A DNA stretch of 64,000 bases from Burkholderia pseudomultivorans (GCF_001718415.1 NZ_CP013377.1:2294001-2358000); one strand, 5' to 3'. Positions 1 through 8,544 are shown, numbered from the stretch's first letter. The notes: generated by a model from the sequence alone, not told the origin. A program made the numbers and translations.

Positions 1-190
1 ATTCCCGGCAATGGCGCACAAATCACGGTCTCACTCCAATGTGGGAATTTTTGTGCACGAAGCATACCATCCCTAGGGTTTATCTCAATATGACAATGAC
101 TTAATGTTACGCACTGAAACAACCTGCCAAGGATGCGGAATCTTTTTATGCATGAATTTTTTTACGGGATGCTTATGCAGGGCGCTGCAA

Positions 191-209
191 AGCCCCGTCC
201 GGCGGGGCT
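191..209. terminator. GC-rich hairpin, possible terminator
   Basis: A perfect 7-bp stem, AGCCCCG (191-197) with CGGGGCT (203-209), has a 5-nt loop. Neither side carries a clear U-tract, so it is only a weak candidate terminator. A similar AGCCCC/GGGGCT hairpin occurs at 6088-6106. Confidence 0.35.
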
Positions 210-267
210 CTGCGGGATGCCTACGAAACTTGCGGAGGGATTGTTTCGCAGTGCTCCGACCCTTACC

Positions 268-348
268 GGTAACAAACCCGGGATTCACGGCCGAAAATCG
301 GTAAATCCGGGAAAAATTGGTAACAAGATATTCACGAACCGGTAAATC
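268..348. repeat. Two-copy imperfect direct repeat
   Basis: Copy 1 (268-307) and copy 2 (319-348) both contain GGTAACAA, then ATTCACG, then CGGTAAATC, in the same order with different spacing between the blocks. The repeat lies in AT-richer intergenic DNA and could be a pair of regulator sites or a remnant duplication. Confidence 0.5.
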
Positions 349-503
349 ATTCAATTGCGCGCCGTTGGAATTATCTCCGCGCACAAGTTTTTATCGGTTC
401 CCCTGCGGGTGATGAAAGCGACGTGACGTGACGCGCACGTTGTTTCGCTGCGCGCAAGCGCGCGCAGGCAAAAATGTCGTTGCCGTCGCAAGCATGAGTG
501 TCG

Positions 504-1085
504 TCAGCGCAGGTCGCCGGCCAGCGACGCGGTCACCTCCGCGTCGATGCGCTGCGCCGGCATCTTGTACGCCGGATGATCGCAGCCGATCGACAGCGCC
601 GCGCCGCCCTTGAGCGCCGCACGCATCGGCGCGCTCAGCTCGAAGCGCACGAAATGCACGGCGGAGGTCTTCTCCGCGTTGTCGCGTTCGAGATCCTCGT
701 CGGCGATCGCATGGACCGGCGCGTGACCGTCGACCTGCAGGTACACGCGATCCTCGATGCCGATCAGCCGCGCGAGCGCCGCGCGCCGTTCGGCCTCGTG
801 TTCGTACTCGATCTGCATCGTCGCCTTCAGGTTGGTGCCGTCGGGCACCAGCGGCAGATACGCATCCAGTTCGCCTTCGATGCCCGCCTCGTCGAAGATC
901 TTCTCGATGTGCAGCATCTCCTGGATCTGATAGCGGATCGTGGTCTCGTCCTCGAACAGGAAGCGCAGATGATTGCCGAGCGATACCGCGCGGCGGCGCT
1001 TGTACGCGACGAGCCGCGCGTGTTCGGTCTTGCGGATCTTCGCGTACGCCTCGAGCGTCAGCAGGGAGTCGCGGGTCAGCGTCAT
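504..1085 (-). CDS. DUF3501 family protein
   Basis: This 193-residue protein starts with MTLTRDSLLTLEAYAKIRK and matches my memory of the DUF3501 family, which has no assigned biochemical function. It is soluble and has no signal peptide or membrane segment. A central segment rich in Glu and Arg (roughly residues 110-140) is followed by a C-terminal beta-rich part. It lies 39 bp downstream of the CCG-domain Fe-S protein on the same strand, and rubrerythrin precedes both. The three genes are known as recurring neighbours in proteobacteria. A role in peroxide or iron-sulfur redox chemistry is inferred from context only. Confidence 0.85.
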   Translation of the reverse strand: MTLTRDSLLTLEAYAKIRKTEHARLVAYKRRRAVSLGNHLRFLFEDETTIRYQIQEMLHIEKIFDEAGIEGELDAYLPLVPDGTNLKATMQIEYEHEAERRAALARLIGIEDRVYLQVDGHAPVHAIADEDLERDNAEKTSAVHFVRFELSAPMRAALKGGAALSIGCDHPAYKMPAQRIDAEVTASLAGDLR

Positions 1086-1124
1086 GAATGTCCTCGTCCT
1101 CGTTGGTCGGGCGGCCGCCGTGCG

Positions 1125-2474
1125 TCAGATGCCGTATGCGCGACGCAGCAGCGTGAGCGGATGCGCGAGCGGCGCCGACGGCAGCCCCTGCTCGTCGATG
1201 CCCTGCGCGATGTGATGGCCGGCCAGCGCGCAATCGGACGACACGAAATCGGGTTTCGGCTCGGCCATCGCCTTGAACACCGGGCCGCCGATCCGCATCG
1301 CGTCCGCGTGGAACGCCTTCTTCACGCCGAAGGTGCCCGCATGGCCCGAACAGCGCTCGACGACGTTCACGCGCGTATCGGGCACGAGCGACAGCGTGTC
1401 GGCCGTCTTGCGGCCGATGTTCTGCACGCGCGCGTGGCACGGCACGTGATACGAGACGGTGCCGAGGCCGGTCTTGAAATCGGTCTTCAGCAGTCCGTCG
1501 CGATGCCGCGCGATCACGTATTCGAACGGATCCCAGAACGCGTCGGCGACCGCGCGCACCGCTTCGTCGTCGGGGAACATCAGCGGCAGCTCGTTCTTGT
1601 ACATCAGCACGCAGCTCGGGATCGCGCCGATCAGCGCATAGCCTTCGCGCGCGTAGCGCTCGAGCACCGGGATGTTGACGGCCTTCTTCGCGGCGACGCC
1701 GGCGAGGTTGCCCTGTTCGAGCAGCGGCATCCCGCAGCAGGCCTCGCGCGTCACGAGTTCGTACGGGATGTCGTTGTGCGCGAGGATCGCGAGCAGGTCG
1801 TGACCGATGCCGGGCTCGTTGAAATTCACGTAGCAGGTCGCGTAGATCGCGACGCGGCCGGGCGTGCGCTCGCCGTCGCGCGCAGCCGGCGCGGACGAGC
1901 GCTGCGCCGCGCGCCGGAACTTGCGCGGCGCGAATTCCGGCAGCCAGGCGTGACGATCGACGCCGAGCGCCGCTTCGAGCGCATGGCGCGCGGGCGGCGT
2001 GCGGTTGACCGCGTTCACCGTCTGCGTGACGACCGGAATGCCGGCGAGATGACCGAGCGCATCGGTGTTCGACAGCAGCCTGTCGCCCAGCTTCGCTTCG
2101 CCGCGCCGGTAGCGCGCGGCCTTGCCGCGCAGCATCAGGTGCGGGAAATCGACGTTCCAGGCGTGCGGCGGCACGTACGGGCATTTCGTCATGTAACAGA
2201 GGTCGCACAGATAGCACTGGTCGACCACCTTGCCGAACGCCTCCTTCGGCACTTCGGCGACGTCGCCCATCGGCGTGTCGTCGACGAGATCGAACAGCGT
2301 CGGAAACGCGCCGCACAGCGACACGCAGCGCCGGCATCCCGCGCAGATGTCGAACACGCGCGTCATCTCGGCGTCGATCTCGGCCTGGTCATAGAATGCT
2401 TCGGACTGCCAGTCGAGCGGATGCCGGGTCGGGGCTTCGAGGCTGCCTTCCTTGTGGGGCATGGGGCGCTCCAT
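1125..2474 (-). CDS. CCG-domain Fe-S oxidoreductase (GlpC/HdrD-like)
   Basis: This 449-residue cytoplasmic protein has two N-terminal ferredoxin-type Cys clusters: CAGCRRCVSLC near residues 44-54 and CYLCDLCYMTKCP near residues 87-99. Two cysteine-rich CCG modules follow in the C-terminal half: the first has ATCYVNF and EACCGMP, the second has PCHAR and RCSGHAGTFG, where CSG replaces the canonical CCG. The family passes electrons between flavoproteins, quinones or disulfides, as in GlpC and heterodisulfide reductase subunit D. No flavin subunit is adjacent. The neighbours are rubrerythrin (117 bp upstream) and DUF3501 (39 bp downstream), so it may supply electrons for peroxide reduction; that is inference. 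Confidence 0.88.
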   Translation of the reverse strand: MERPMPHKEGSLEAPTRHPLDWQSEAFYDQAEIDAEMTRVFDICAGCRRCVSLCGAFPTLFDLVDDTPMGDVAEVPKEAFGKVVDQCYLCDLCYMTKCPYVPPHAWNVDFPHLMLRGKAARYRRGEAKLGDRLLSNTDALGHLAGIPVVTQTVNAVNRTPPARHALEAALGVDRHAWLPEFAPRKFRRAAQRSSAPAARDGERTPGRVAIYATCYVNFNEPGIGHDLLAILAHNDIPYELVTREACCGMPLLEQGNLAGVAAKKAVNIPVLERYAREGYALIGAIPSCVLMYKNELPLMFPDDEAVRAVADAFWDPFEYVIARHRDGLLKTDFKTGLGTVSYHVPCHARVQNIGRKTADTLSLVPDTRVNVVERCSGHAGTFGVKKAFHADAMRIGGPVFKAMAEPKPDFVSSDCALAGHHIAQGIDEQGLPSAPLAHPLTLLRRAYGI

Positions 2475-2591
2475 CGAGCGTGGCGCGCAGGCGCGCGAAC
2501 CCGCCGCCCGCGCGGGGCGGGCAGCGATCGACGCACGGTCCGCCCGTCGCCGGGCGCGACCGCACCGGGCCGTGCAGCGGGCGGCGAACCG

Positions 2592-3014
2592 TCAGTCGAC
2601 GAGCGCCTCGAGCGCCTTCGTGTAGCGGTTCGCGTGACTGCGCTCGGCCTTCGCGAGCGTCTCGAACCAGTTGGCGATCTCGTCGAAACCTTCGTCGCGC
2701 GCCGTCTTCGCCATGCCGGGATACATGTCGGTGTATTCGTGCGTCTCGCCGGCGATCGCCGATTCGAGATTCAGCCGCGACGAACCGAACGGCAAGCCCG
2801 TCGCCGGATCGCCGACCGTTTCGAGGTATTCGAGGTGGCCGTGCGCATGACCCGTTTCGCCTTCGGCGGTCGAGCGGAACAGCGCGGCGACGTCGTTCTG
2901 GCCTTCGACGTCCGCCTTCGACGCGAAATACAGATAGCGCCGGTTCGCCTGCGATTCGCCCGCGAATGCGGCCTTCAGGTTCTCTTCGGTTTTGCTGCCC
3001 TTGAGTTGAGCCAT
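2592..3014 (-). CDS. Rubrerythrin-family diiron protein
   Basis: This 140-residue four-helix protein carries the expected Glu/His ligands of a rubrerythrin diiron site: [10 protein letters not shown] near residue 19, [14 protein letters not shown] near residues 52-65, [14 protein letters not shown] near residues 86-99, and [10 protein letters not shown] near residue 123. The C-terminal rubredoxin domain of classical rubrerythrins (about 190 residues) is absent, so this is an erythrin-only version. The family reduces hydrogen peroxide in the cytoplasm. It is the first gene of a minus-strand cluster with the Fe-S and DUF3501 genes, which may provide the missing electron relay. Confidence 0.92.
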   Translation of the reverse strand: MAQLKGSKTEENLKAAFAGESQANRRYLYFASKADVEGQNDVAALFRSTAEGETGHAHGHLEYLETVGDPATGLPFGSSRLNLESAIAGETHEYTDMYPGMAKTARDEGFDEIANWFETLAKAERSHANRYTKALEALVD

Positions 3015-3204
3015 TTGCGCCTCCGTTCGTGTCGGCGCGGCCGCGTGTCAGACCGGGCCGATGAAGTATGTGGGGAACGATGCGTTTGCCGGGGCGCGCG
3101 CATCGTGCTCTTTAATCTAGGCGTTCGCGTTCGCATCCCCCAATAGGCATTTTCAATCCCGCCGATAGCACGAAGCCGGCGCGGGGCGCCCGGTCATGCG
3201 CCGG

Positions 3205-4473
3205 TCATGCGCCGGTCGCGCGCCGCAGCAGCAGTTCGCGTTCGCGCGCGTTGCGGGTCAGCTCGGCCGCGCGCCGGAACTCGGCCTTCGCCTCGTCGGC
3301 GCGGCCGAGCTTCGCGAGCAGGTCGCCGCGCACGCTCGGCAGCCAGTGATAGCGCACGAGCGCGGGATCGTCGCGCAGCGCGTCGACGAGTTCGAGCGCG
3401 GCGGCCGGCCCGAACGCCATCCCCACCGCCACCGCGCGATTCAGCTCGACGACCGGCGACGGCGCGACCTCGACGAGCGCGTCGTACAGCGCGACGATCT
3501 GCGCCCAGTCGGTTTCCGACGCGTGCCGCGCCCGCGCATGGCAGGCCGCGAGCGCAGCCTGCAGCGCATACGGCCCGCGCACGCCGCCGAGCTTCGTCGC
3601 CCGCTCGAGCGCAGCGAGGCCGCGCCGGATCAGCAGCGGATCCCAGCGGCTGCGGTCCTGGTCGAGCAGCAGCACGGGCCGCCCCTGCGCGTCGGTGCGC
3701 GCATGCATGCGCGACGCCTGCAGTTCCATCAGCGCGACGAGCCCGAGCACCTCGCTCTCGTCCGGCGCGAGTCCGGCCAGCACGCGGCCGAGCCGCAGCG
3801 CCTCGTCGCAGAGCGCCGGGCGCATCCAGTCGTCGCCCGCGGTCGCCGCGTGCCCTTCGTTGAAGATCAGGTAGATCACTTCGAGCACCGACGCGAGCCG
3901 CGCGGGCCGCGCATCGGCGGCCGGCACCTCGAACGGCACGCGCGCCGCCGCGAGCGTGCGCTTCGCGCGCACGATCCGCTGCGCGATCGTCGGCTCCGGC
4001 GTCAGGAACGCGCGCGCGATCTCGCCGGTCGTCAGCCCGCCGAGCAGCCGCAGCGTCAGCGCGACGCGCGCATCGGTCGACAGCACCGGATGGCACGACG
4101 TGAAGATCAGCCGCAGCAGGTCGTCGCCGATGTCGTCGTCGCGCGCATCGGCGAGCGCATCCGCGATATCCGGAACGACGTGCGCTTCGAGCGCATCCAT
4201 TTCGTGGCCGAGCTGGCTGCGCTTCGCCGCATGCAGCGACTCCTGGCGAACGCGGTCGAGCGCGCGGCGCTTCACGGCCGTCATCAGCCATGCGGCCGGG
4301 TTGTCGGGCACGCCCTCGACGGGCCAGTGCTCGAGCGCCGCGACGAGCGTGTCCTGCGCCAGTTCCTCGGCGACGCCGACGTCGCGCACCACGCGCGCGG
4401 CGCGCGCGATGATCTTCGGCGCCTCGATCCGCCAGACCGCTTCGATCGCACGATGCGTCGCCTCATGCGTCAC
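3205..4473 (-). CDS. ECF42-type RNA polymerase sigma factor
   Basis: The 422-residue product has an ECF sigma-2 region (about residues 10-80, with AEELAQDTLVAALEHWP and AAWLMTAVKRRALDRVR) and a sigma-4 helix-turn-helix (LTTGEIARAFLTPEPTIAQR, about residues 145-170). A long C-terminal extension with helical, TPR-like repeats follows. That layout, together with neighbouring DGPF proteins, defines group ECF42, where the C-terminal extension replaces an anti-sigma factor. I chose a GTG start at 4473 because it overlaps the upstream stop as GTGA; a longer open frame lacks sigma-like sequence. The 3' end lies in an 11-bp tandem repeat. Confidence 0.88.
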   Translation of the reverse strand: MTHEATHRAIEAVWRIEAPKIIARAARVVRDVGVAEELAQDTLVAALEHWPVEGVPDNPAAWLMTAVKRRALDRVRQESLHAAKRSQLGHEMDALEAHVVPDIADALADARDDDIGDDLLRLIFTSCHPVLSTDARVALTLRLLGGLTTGEIARAFLTPEPTIAQRIVRAKRTLAAARVPFEVPAADARPARLASVLEVIYLIFNEGHAATAGDDWMRPALCDEALRLGRVLAGLAPDESEVLGLVALMELQASRMHARTDAQGRPVLLLDQDRSRWDPLLIRRGLAALERATKLGGVRGPYALQAALAACHARARHASETDWAQIVALYDALVEVAPSPVVELNRAVAVGMAFGPAAALELVDALRDDPALVRYHWLPSVRGDLLAKLGRADEAKAEFRRAAELTRNARERELLLRRATGA

Positions 4474-4886
4474 GACGCCTGCCCCTCGGCGGTCGCGTCC
4501 TGTTCCGCGTACATCAGCTCCCATACGTGGCCGTCCGGATCGGCGAACGCATGGCCGTACATGCCCGGATACTCCTGCGGCGGGCGCGGCGCCGTGCCGC
4601 CGGCGGCCCGCGCGGTCGCGACGGTGCGGTCTACTTCGGCGCGGCTTTCGCACGACAGGCACGGCAGGATCTGCACGTGCGTCGCCGGTTCGACGACGGT
4701 CTTGTCGGTGAAGCTCTGGAAGAACGGCCGGACCAGCAGCATCGCGAAGATCGTGTCGCTGATCCGGATGCAGGCTGCCTGGTCGTTCGTATAAGCCGGC
4801 ACGACGCCGAAGCCGAGCGCCTCGTAGAAGGCCCGGGCGCGCGGCAGGTCGGCTACCGGCAGATTGATGAAGATCATTTTGTGCAT
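4470..4886 (-). CDS. VOC/glyoxalase-fold protein
   Basis: The 138-residue product begins MHKMIFINLPVADLPRARAF and ends with the fold-typical FADPDGHVWELMY segment, so it is a vicinal-oxygen-chelate fold protein. Such PhnB/lactoylglutathione-lyase-like proteins bind a metal and a small substrate; the substrate cannot be read from the sequence. Its stop overlaps the sigma factor start (GTGA) and it follows a YCII gene by 26 bp, so it is part of the ECF42 operon. Confidence 0.88.
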   Translation of the reverse strand: MHKMIFINLPVADLPRARAFYEALGFGVVPAYTNDQAACIRISDTIFAMLLVRPFFQSFTDKTVVEPATHVQILPCLSCESRAEVDRTVATARAAGGTAPRPPQEYPGMYGHAFADPDGHVWELMYAEQDATAEGQAS

Positions 4887-4912
4887 GACGGTCGCTCCTG
4901 TTGGTGTCGATA

Positions 4913-5335
4913 TCAGAGGGCGCGGTCGCGCCCGACCTGCAGTTCGCGGAACCGCTCGACCGCGTCGCTCGGCATCAGGTCGTCCAGCTCGAACAGCGGA
5001 CGCACCTCGATCTCCGCCTCCATGTCGGCGCCGAACGGCGCCGGGAAGCGGCGCGTCCATTCGAGCGCCTCGTCGCGCGAGCGCACCTGGATCAGCGTAT
5101 AGCCGGCGATCAGTTCCTTCGTTTCGGCGAACGGGCCGTCGATCACCGTGCCCTTGCCGCCCGAGTAGCGCACGCGCCAGCCTTCGGCGCTGGGCCGCAG
5201 GCCCGTCGCGTCGAGCAGCACGCCGGCTTTCGCCAGTTCCTCGTGGTAGTCGGTCATTGCCTCGACCAGCCGGTCGTCCGGCAACGCGCCGGATTCGCTG
5301 ACGGCGTTCGCCCGGACCATGATCATGAATCGCAT
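4913..5335 (-). CDS. YCII/DGPF-domain protein (first of two)
   Basis: This 140-residue protein shows the signature DGPF at residues 66-69 inside TVIDGPFAETKE, with a ferredoxin-like YCII fold predicted from the pattern MRFMIMVRAN at the start. DGPF proteins are the hallmark neighbours of ECF42 sigma factors and their biochemical role is unknown. The gene follows a second YCII gene by 121 bp and precedes the VOC gene by 26 bp on the same strand. It is probably a target or cofactor of the sigma factor system. Confidence 0.9.
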   Translation of the reverse strand: MRFMIMVRANAVSESGALPDDRLVEAMTDYHEELAKAGVLLDATGLRPSAEGWRVRYSGGKGTVIDGPFAETKELIAGYTLIQVRSRDEALEWTRRFPAPFGADMEAEIEVRPLFELDDLMPSDAVERFRELQVGRDRAL

Positions 5336-5456
5336 CGTTCGCTCCTTGTCGTCGGTGGATGCAGGCGCGCGTTCATCGGCGCCTCGTGTGCACGACGCAC
5401 GGAACGCGGCCGGATCGACACGCGGCGCGGCGCATCAGGGTAAATACCTAGCCGGC

Positions 5457-5810
5457 CTACAGGAAGCACGGGCCGACGGCGCGAACCTCGACCGTGCACC
5501 ATTGGGCGGCCGGGCACTGGCGTGCGATCTCGATCGCCTCGTCGCGCGTATCGACATCGACGATGAAAAAACCGCCGACCATCTCCTTCGCCTCCGCGAA
5601 CGGGCCGTCGAGCAGGCGCGTCTCGCCGTCGCGCACCTGCACGCGCGCGCCGCGCTCGGCGCGCTCCAGCGACTCGACCGCGCGCAGCACGCCGCGCGCC
5701 TTCAGCGTCTCGGCGAATGCGACCATGCTCGCGTAGAGCGCCTGCCCTTCCTCGAGCGTGCGTTCGGCGCGCTGGCCGACCGGTTCGACTATCAACAGCA
5801 TGTAGGACAT
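5457..5810 (-). CDS. YCII/DGPF-domain protein (second of two)
   Basis: The 117-residue product starts MSYMLLIVEPVGQRAER and contains LLDGPFAEAKEMVGGFF, with DGPF at residues 68-71. It is a paralogue of the protein at 4913-5335, with a similar N-terminal strand and the same signature. I chose the ATG at 5810 because the longer in-frame extension is Arg/Ala-rich and unlike the family. As the most upstream gene of the ECF42 operon it probably lies next to the sigma-dependent promoter, which I could not define. Confidence 0.9.
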   Translation of the reverse strand: MSYMLLIVEPVGQRAERTLEEGQALYASMVAFAETLKARGVLRAVESLERAERGARVQVRDGETRLLDGPFAEAKEMVGGFFIVDVDTRDEAIEIARQCPAAQWCTVEVRAVGPCFL

Positions 5811-6230
5811 GGATGTCTCCTGTAAGGACCGGCATGCCGCGCACACGACGCGCGGTGCGCGGTCCGGTCGCCGCGCGCGGCCCGCGTGCCGCGCGCGCCG
5901 GGCGACCCGGCGTCGCCCGTCGGGCACAAATTCTGCTCTGCCGCAACAGGCGTTAGTGCAATTGCATCAGCGGCTCTCCCGCAATGGCACTATTTACCTG
6001 ATACCTGTAGCGACGCCATATTTACCGGACTTTCATTTCGAACGACAGCGGCCGCGCCCGACCGGGAATTTTTTTCAACCGCTGCGCAGCCCCGCCCCGC
6101 GGGGCTTTCCGGCAGGCCGGCGGACGAATTGAAAAATTGTCTCGAAACTCAATTGGGTTAGTTGAATCACATAGGTTGTTGCGATTCGTCTTATCTTCAA
6201 TTTTGCCTTGAACAAAGGAGGATAAACACC
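5811..6230. other. Divergent intergenic region
   Basis: This region separates the minus-strand ECF42 operon from the plus-strand DUF883 gene. The half next to the ECF42 operon is extremely GC-rich; the half next to DUF883 is AT-richer and contains ATTTACC-like words (near 5991 and 6021) plus a GC hairpin at 6088-6106. No gene is convincing. Promoters for both directions must lie here, but I could not assign -35/-10 boxes with confidence. Confidence 0.55.
6088..6106. terminator. GC-rich hairpin
   Basis: An 8-bp perfect stem (6088-6095 with 6099-6106) and a 3-nt loop are followed on the plus strand by only TT. It lies about 125 bp upstream of the DUF883 gene, between divergent genes, so it is more likely a leader-RNA structure or relic than a working terminator. 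Confidence 0.35.
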
Positions 6231-6617
6231 ATGGCGCTCACCGACTCGATCGAACACAAGCTGGACCGCGGGTTGTCCGAAGTCCGCCGCACCGGCCGGC
6301 GCGTGGGACGCTCGACGCGCTCCGCCGCCCGCGACCTGCATGCGGACGTGCAGGACGATCTGCGCGGACTGGTCGACGAACTGGAAGATCTGCTGAAGAA
6401 CGACGGCGACGGCGATATCGCTGCGCTGCGCAAGCGCGTGCAGTCGCGGCTCGACGAAGCGCGCAGCGCGCTCGACTACGCATCGGGCAACGCAGCCGCC
6501 CGGCTGCGCGATTCGGCCGAACGCGTGTCGCAGGTCGTGCACGACAACCCGTGGCAGACCGCGGGCGTCGTCGCCGGCCTCGCGTTCGTTGCGGGCCTGC
6601 TCCTTGCCCGCCGTTGA
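6231..6617 (+). CDS. DUF883 (YqjD/ElaB-like) membrane-anchored protein
   Basis: The 128-residue protein is a charged helical rod (MALTDSIEHKLDRG at the start, many Asp/Arg residues) ending in one membrane helix, TAGVVAGLAFVAGLLLARR. This is the layout of YqjD/ElaB proteins, which in E. coli are stationary-phase inner-membrane proteins that bind ribosomes. A strong AAAGGAGG ribosome binding site (6215-6222) fixes the ATG. The YSC84-type lipoprotein gene follows after 55 bp, so the two may be co-expressed in stress. Confidence 0.9.
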   Translation: MALTDSIEHKLDRGLSEVRRTGRRVGRSTRSAARDLHADVQDDLRGLVDELEDLLKNDGDGDIAALRKRVQSRLDEARSALDYASGNAAARLRDSAERVSQVVHDNPWQTAGVVAGLAFVAGLLLARR

Positions 6618-6672
6618 AGAACGGGGCCGGCTGTCCCGTTCGTCCTCTATCCGATCACAAAGGAGAACCGCC

Positions 6673-7257
6673 ATGCAGAAGTCCCTCGCCATGAAGGCCG
6701 CCGCCGCGGTGATGCTCGGCAGCCTCGCCCTCGCCGGCTGCACGACCACGCCGGACCGGCCCGAAAGCGCATCGGCCAGCGCCTCGAAGCGCCAGTCGAT
6801 CGACGCCAACGTCAATGCGACGCTGTCGCGCCTCTATTCGACGGTACAGGGCTCGCGCGAACTCGTCGCGAAGGCGCGCGGCGTGCTCGTGTTCCCGAGC
6901 GTGCTGCAAGCCGGCTTCATCGTCGGCGGCCAGTCGGGCAACGGCGCGCTGCGCGTCGGCGGCAGCACGGTCGGCTACTACAACACGTCGTCGCTGTCGG
7001 TCGGCCTGCAGGCCGGCGCGCAGTCGAAGGCAATCGTGTTCCTGTTCATGACGCAGGACGCGCTCGACTCGTTCCGCAAGTCGGACGGCTGGTCGGCCGG
7101 CGCCGACGCGTCGGTCGCGGTCGTCAAGGTCGGCGCGAACGGCGCGGTCGACACGACCACGGCCACCGCGCCGGTCGAGGTGCTGGTCCTGACCAACGCC
7201 GGGCTGATGGGCGACCTGTCGGTGAACGGCACCAAGGTCACGAAGCTCAACATCTGA
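6673..7257 (+). CDS. YSC84-domain lipoprotein
   Basis: This 194-residue protein has a signal peptide and lipobox (LALAGC, Cys near residue 23), so it is predicted to be lipidated. The rest matches the bacterial YSC84/SYLF lipid-binding domain, with RGVLVFPSVLQAGFIVGG and the repeated Gly/Ser-rich strand region through residue 194. The family binds phosphoinositide-like lipids in eukaryotes; the bacterial function is unsettled. AGGAG lies before the ATG. A strong rho-independent terminator ends the transcript at 7286-7312. Confidence 0.9.
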   Translation: MQKSLAMKAAAAVMLGSLALAGCTTTPDRPESASASASKRQSIDANVNATLSRLYSTVQGSRELVAKARGVLVFPSVLQAGFIVGGQSGNGALRVGGSTVGYYNTSSLSVGLQAGAQSKAIVFLFMTQDALDSFRKSDGWSAGADASVAVVKVGANGAVDTTTATAPVEVLVLTNAGLMGDLSVNGTKVTKLNI

Positions 7258-7285
7258 CGCGAACGCCGCATCGGCATTGCGGCAA

Positions 7286-7312
7286 CGCCGCGGCCCCGGC
7301 CGCGGCGTTTTT
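7286..7312 (+). terminator. Rho-independent terminator
   Basis: A GC-rich stem (7286-7294 paired with 7299-7307, 4-nt loop) is followed directly by TTTTT at 7308-7312. It lies 28 bp after the YSC84 lipoprotein stop. Confidence 0.9.
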
Positions 7313-7491
7313 GTATCGGCGCGCAGCGGCGGCGCTGTCGGCGCCGTTTATGGCGGCACTTTTTGCGGGCATACTGCCGATCGGGCCGCCCTGCGCGCGT
7401 TTCGCCGCGCATCCGTGACGTTTGCGAGCCGATCGCGCACGGAGCGGCGAGATTCAATCCAACCAAGCATCAATCTGCGCGAACGCCACCC

Positions 7492-8544
7492 ATGGATAGC
7501 GGACACGACCACCAAAAATTCTTCTACTTCCTGCTGTTCGCGGTCACCGTCGGACTCTGCGGAATCCTCGCGCCGTTCTCCGGAGCCGTGTTCTGGGGCA
7601 CCATTCTCGCGATCCTGTTCCAGCCCGTGCAGCGCTGGCTCGCCGCACGCTTCGGCAAGCGCCGCAACCTGGCCGCGCTGGTCACGATGACGCTGATCAT
7701 CCTGATCGTGATCCTGCCGCTGGTGTTCGTCACCGCGACGCTGGTGCAGGAAATCGCGTACGTCTACCAGGAGCTCAAGGACGCGCAGCCTAACTATTCG
7801 CAATATTTCCAGGACATCATCCACGCGCTGCCGACCTCGATCCAGCACCTGCTGCAGAAGTACGGGCTGACCAACATCCCCGGCATCCAGAAGAAGCTGA
7901 CCGACGGCGCCGCGCAGATCAGCCAGTTCGCGGCGTCGCAGGCGCTCAGCATCGGCCAGAACACGTTCCAGTTCATCGTCAGCTTCGGCGTGATGCTGTA
8001 CATGGTGTTCTTCCTGCTGCGCGACGGCGGCGAGATCGGCCGCCGCGTGCGCCGCGCGCTGCCGCTCGACGAAGAGCACAAGAACCTGCTGCTGGCGAAG
8101 TTCACGACGGTCGTGCGCGCCACGGTGAAAGGCAACATCGCGGTCGCGCTCGTGCAGGGTGCGCTCGGCGGCCTGATCTTCTGGATCCTCGGCATCCAGG
8201 GCGTCGTGCTGTGGGGTGCGCTGATGGCGTTCCTGTCGCTGCTGCCGGCAATCGGCGCGAGCCTCGTGTGGGTGCCGGCCGCGCTCTACTTCCTGATGAC
8301 GGGCGCGGTCTGGAAATGCGTGATCCTCGTCGCGTTCTGCGTCGGCGTGATCGGCCTCGTCGACAACCTGCTGCGCCCGATCCTCGTCGGCAAGGACACG
8401 AAGATGCCCGACTGGGTCGTGCTGATCTCGACGCTCGGCGGCATGGCGCTGTTCGGCATCAACGGCTTCGTGATCGGGCCGCTGGTCGCCGCGCTGTTCA
8501 TGGCGAGCTGGGACATCTACGCGCGCGCCGAACAGGGCGAATGA
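7492..8544 (+). CDS. AI-2E family transporter
   Basis: The 350-residue protein has eight or so hydrophobic segments, with two near the N-terminus (FFYFLLFAVTVGLCGILAP; ALVTMTLIILIVILPLVF) and several in the C-terminal half. The C-terminal pattern GNIAVALVQGALGGLIFWILG and the VDNLLRPILVGKD motif are typical of the AI-2E/PerM family. Members export autoinducer-2 or exchange Na+/H+; the substrate here is unknown. I chose the ATG at 7492; the upstream in-frame extension is Arg-rich and unlike the family. It is monocistronic, behind a terminator and convergent with the next gene. Confidence 0.92.
   Translation: MDSGHDHQKFFYFLLFAVTVGLCGILAPFSGAVFWGTILAILFQPVQRWLAARFGKRRNLAALVTMTLIILIVILPLVFVTATLVQEIAYVYQELKDAQPNYSQYFQDIIHALPTSIQHLLQKYGLTNIPGIQKKLTDGAAQISQFAASQALSIGQNTFQFIVSFGVMLYMVFFLLRDGGEIGRRVRRALPLDEEHKNLLLAKFTTVVRATVKGNIAVALVQGALGGLIFWILGIQGVVLWGALMAFLSLLPAIGASLVWVPAALYFLMTGAVWKCVILVAFCVGVIGLVDNLLRPILVGKDTKMPDWVVLISTLGGMALFGINGFVIGPLVAALFMASWDIYARAEQGE

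Larger units (their letters stand above)
1..503. other. Gene-free left edge with repeats
   Basis: No convincing gene is seen here; short open frames on both strands lack good start signals or recognisable sequence. The stretch is less GC-rich than its surroundings. It holds a GC-rich hairpin (191-209), an imperfect direct repeat (268-348) and nested inverted elements near 1-56 (GCACAAA at 16-22 against TTTGTGC at 50-56). It lies downstream of the minus-strand DUF3501 gene and may carry the promoter of a gene beyond the left edge; that is inference. Confidence 0.5.

Noticed and set aside
498..3146. Long open frame on the plus strand opposite the rubrerythrin cluster
   Set aside because: It mirrors three well-supported minus-strand genes and its translation is Arg/His/Val-rich low-complexity sequence, as expected of antisense frames in GC-rich DNA.
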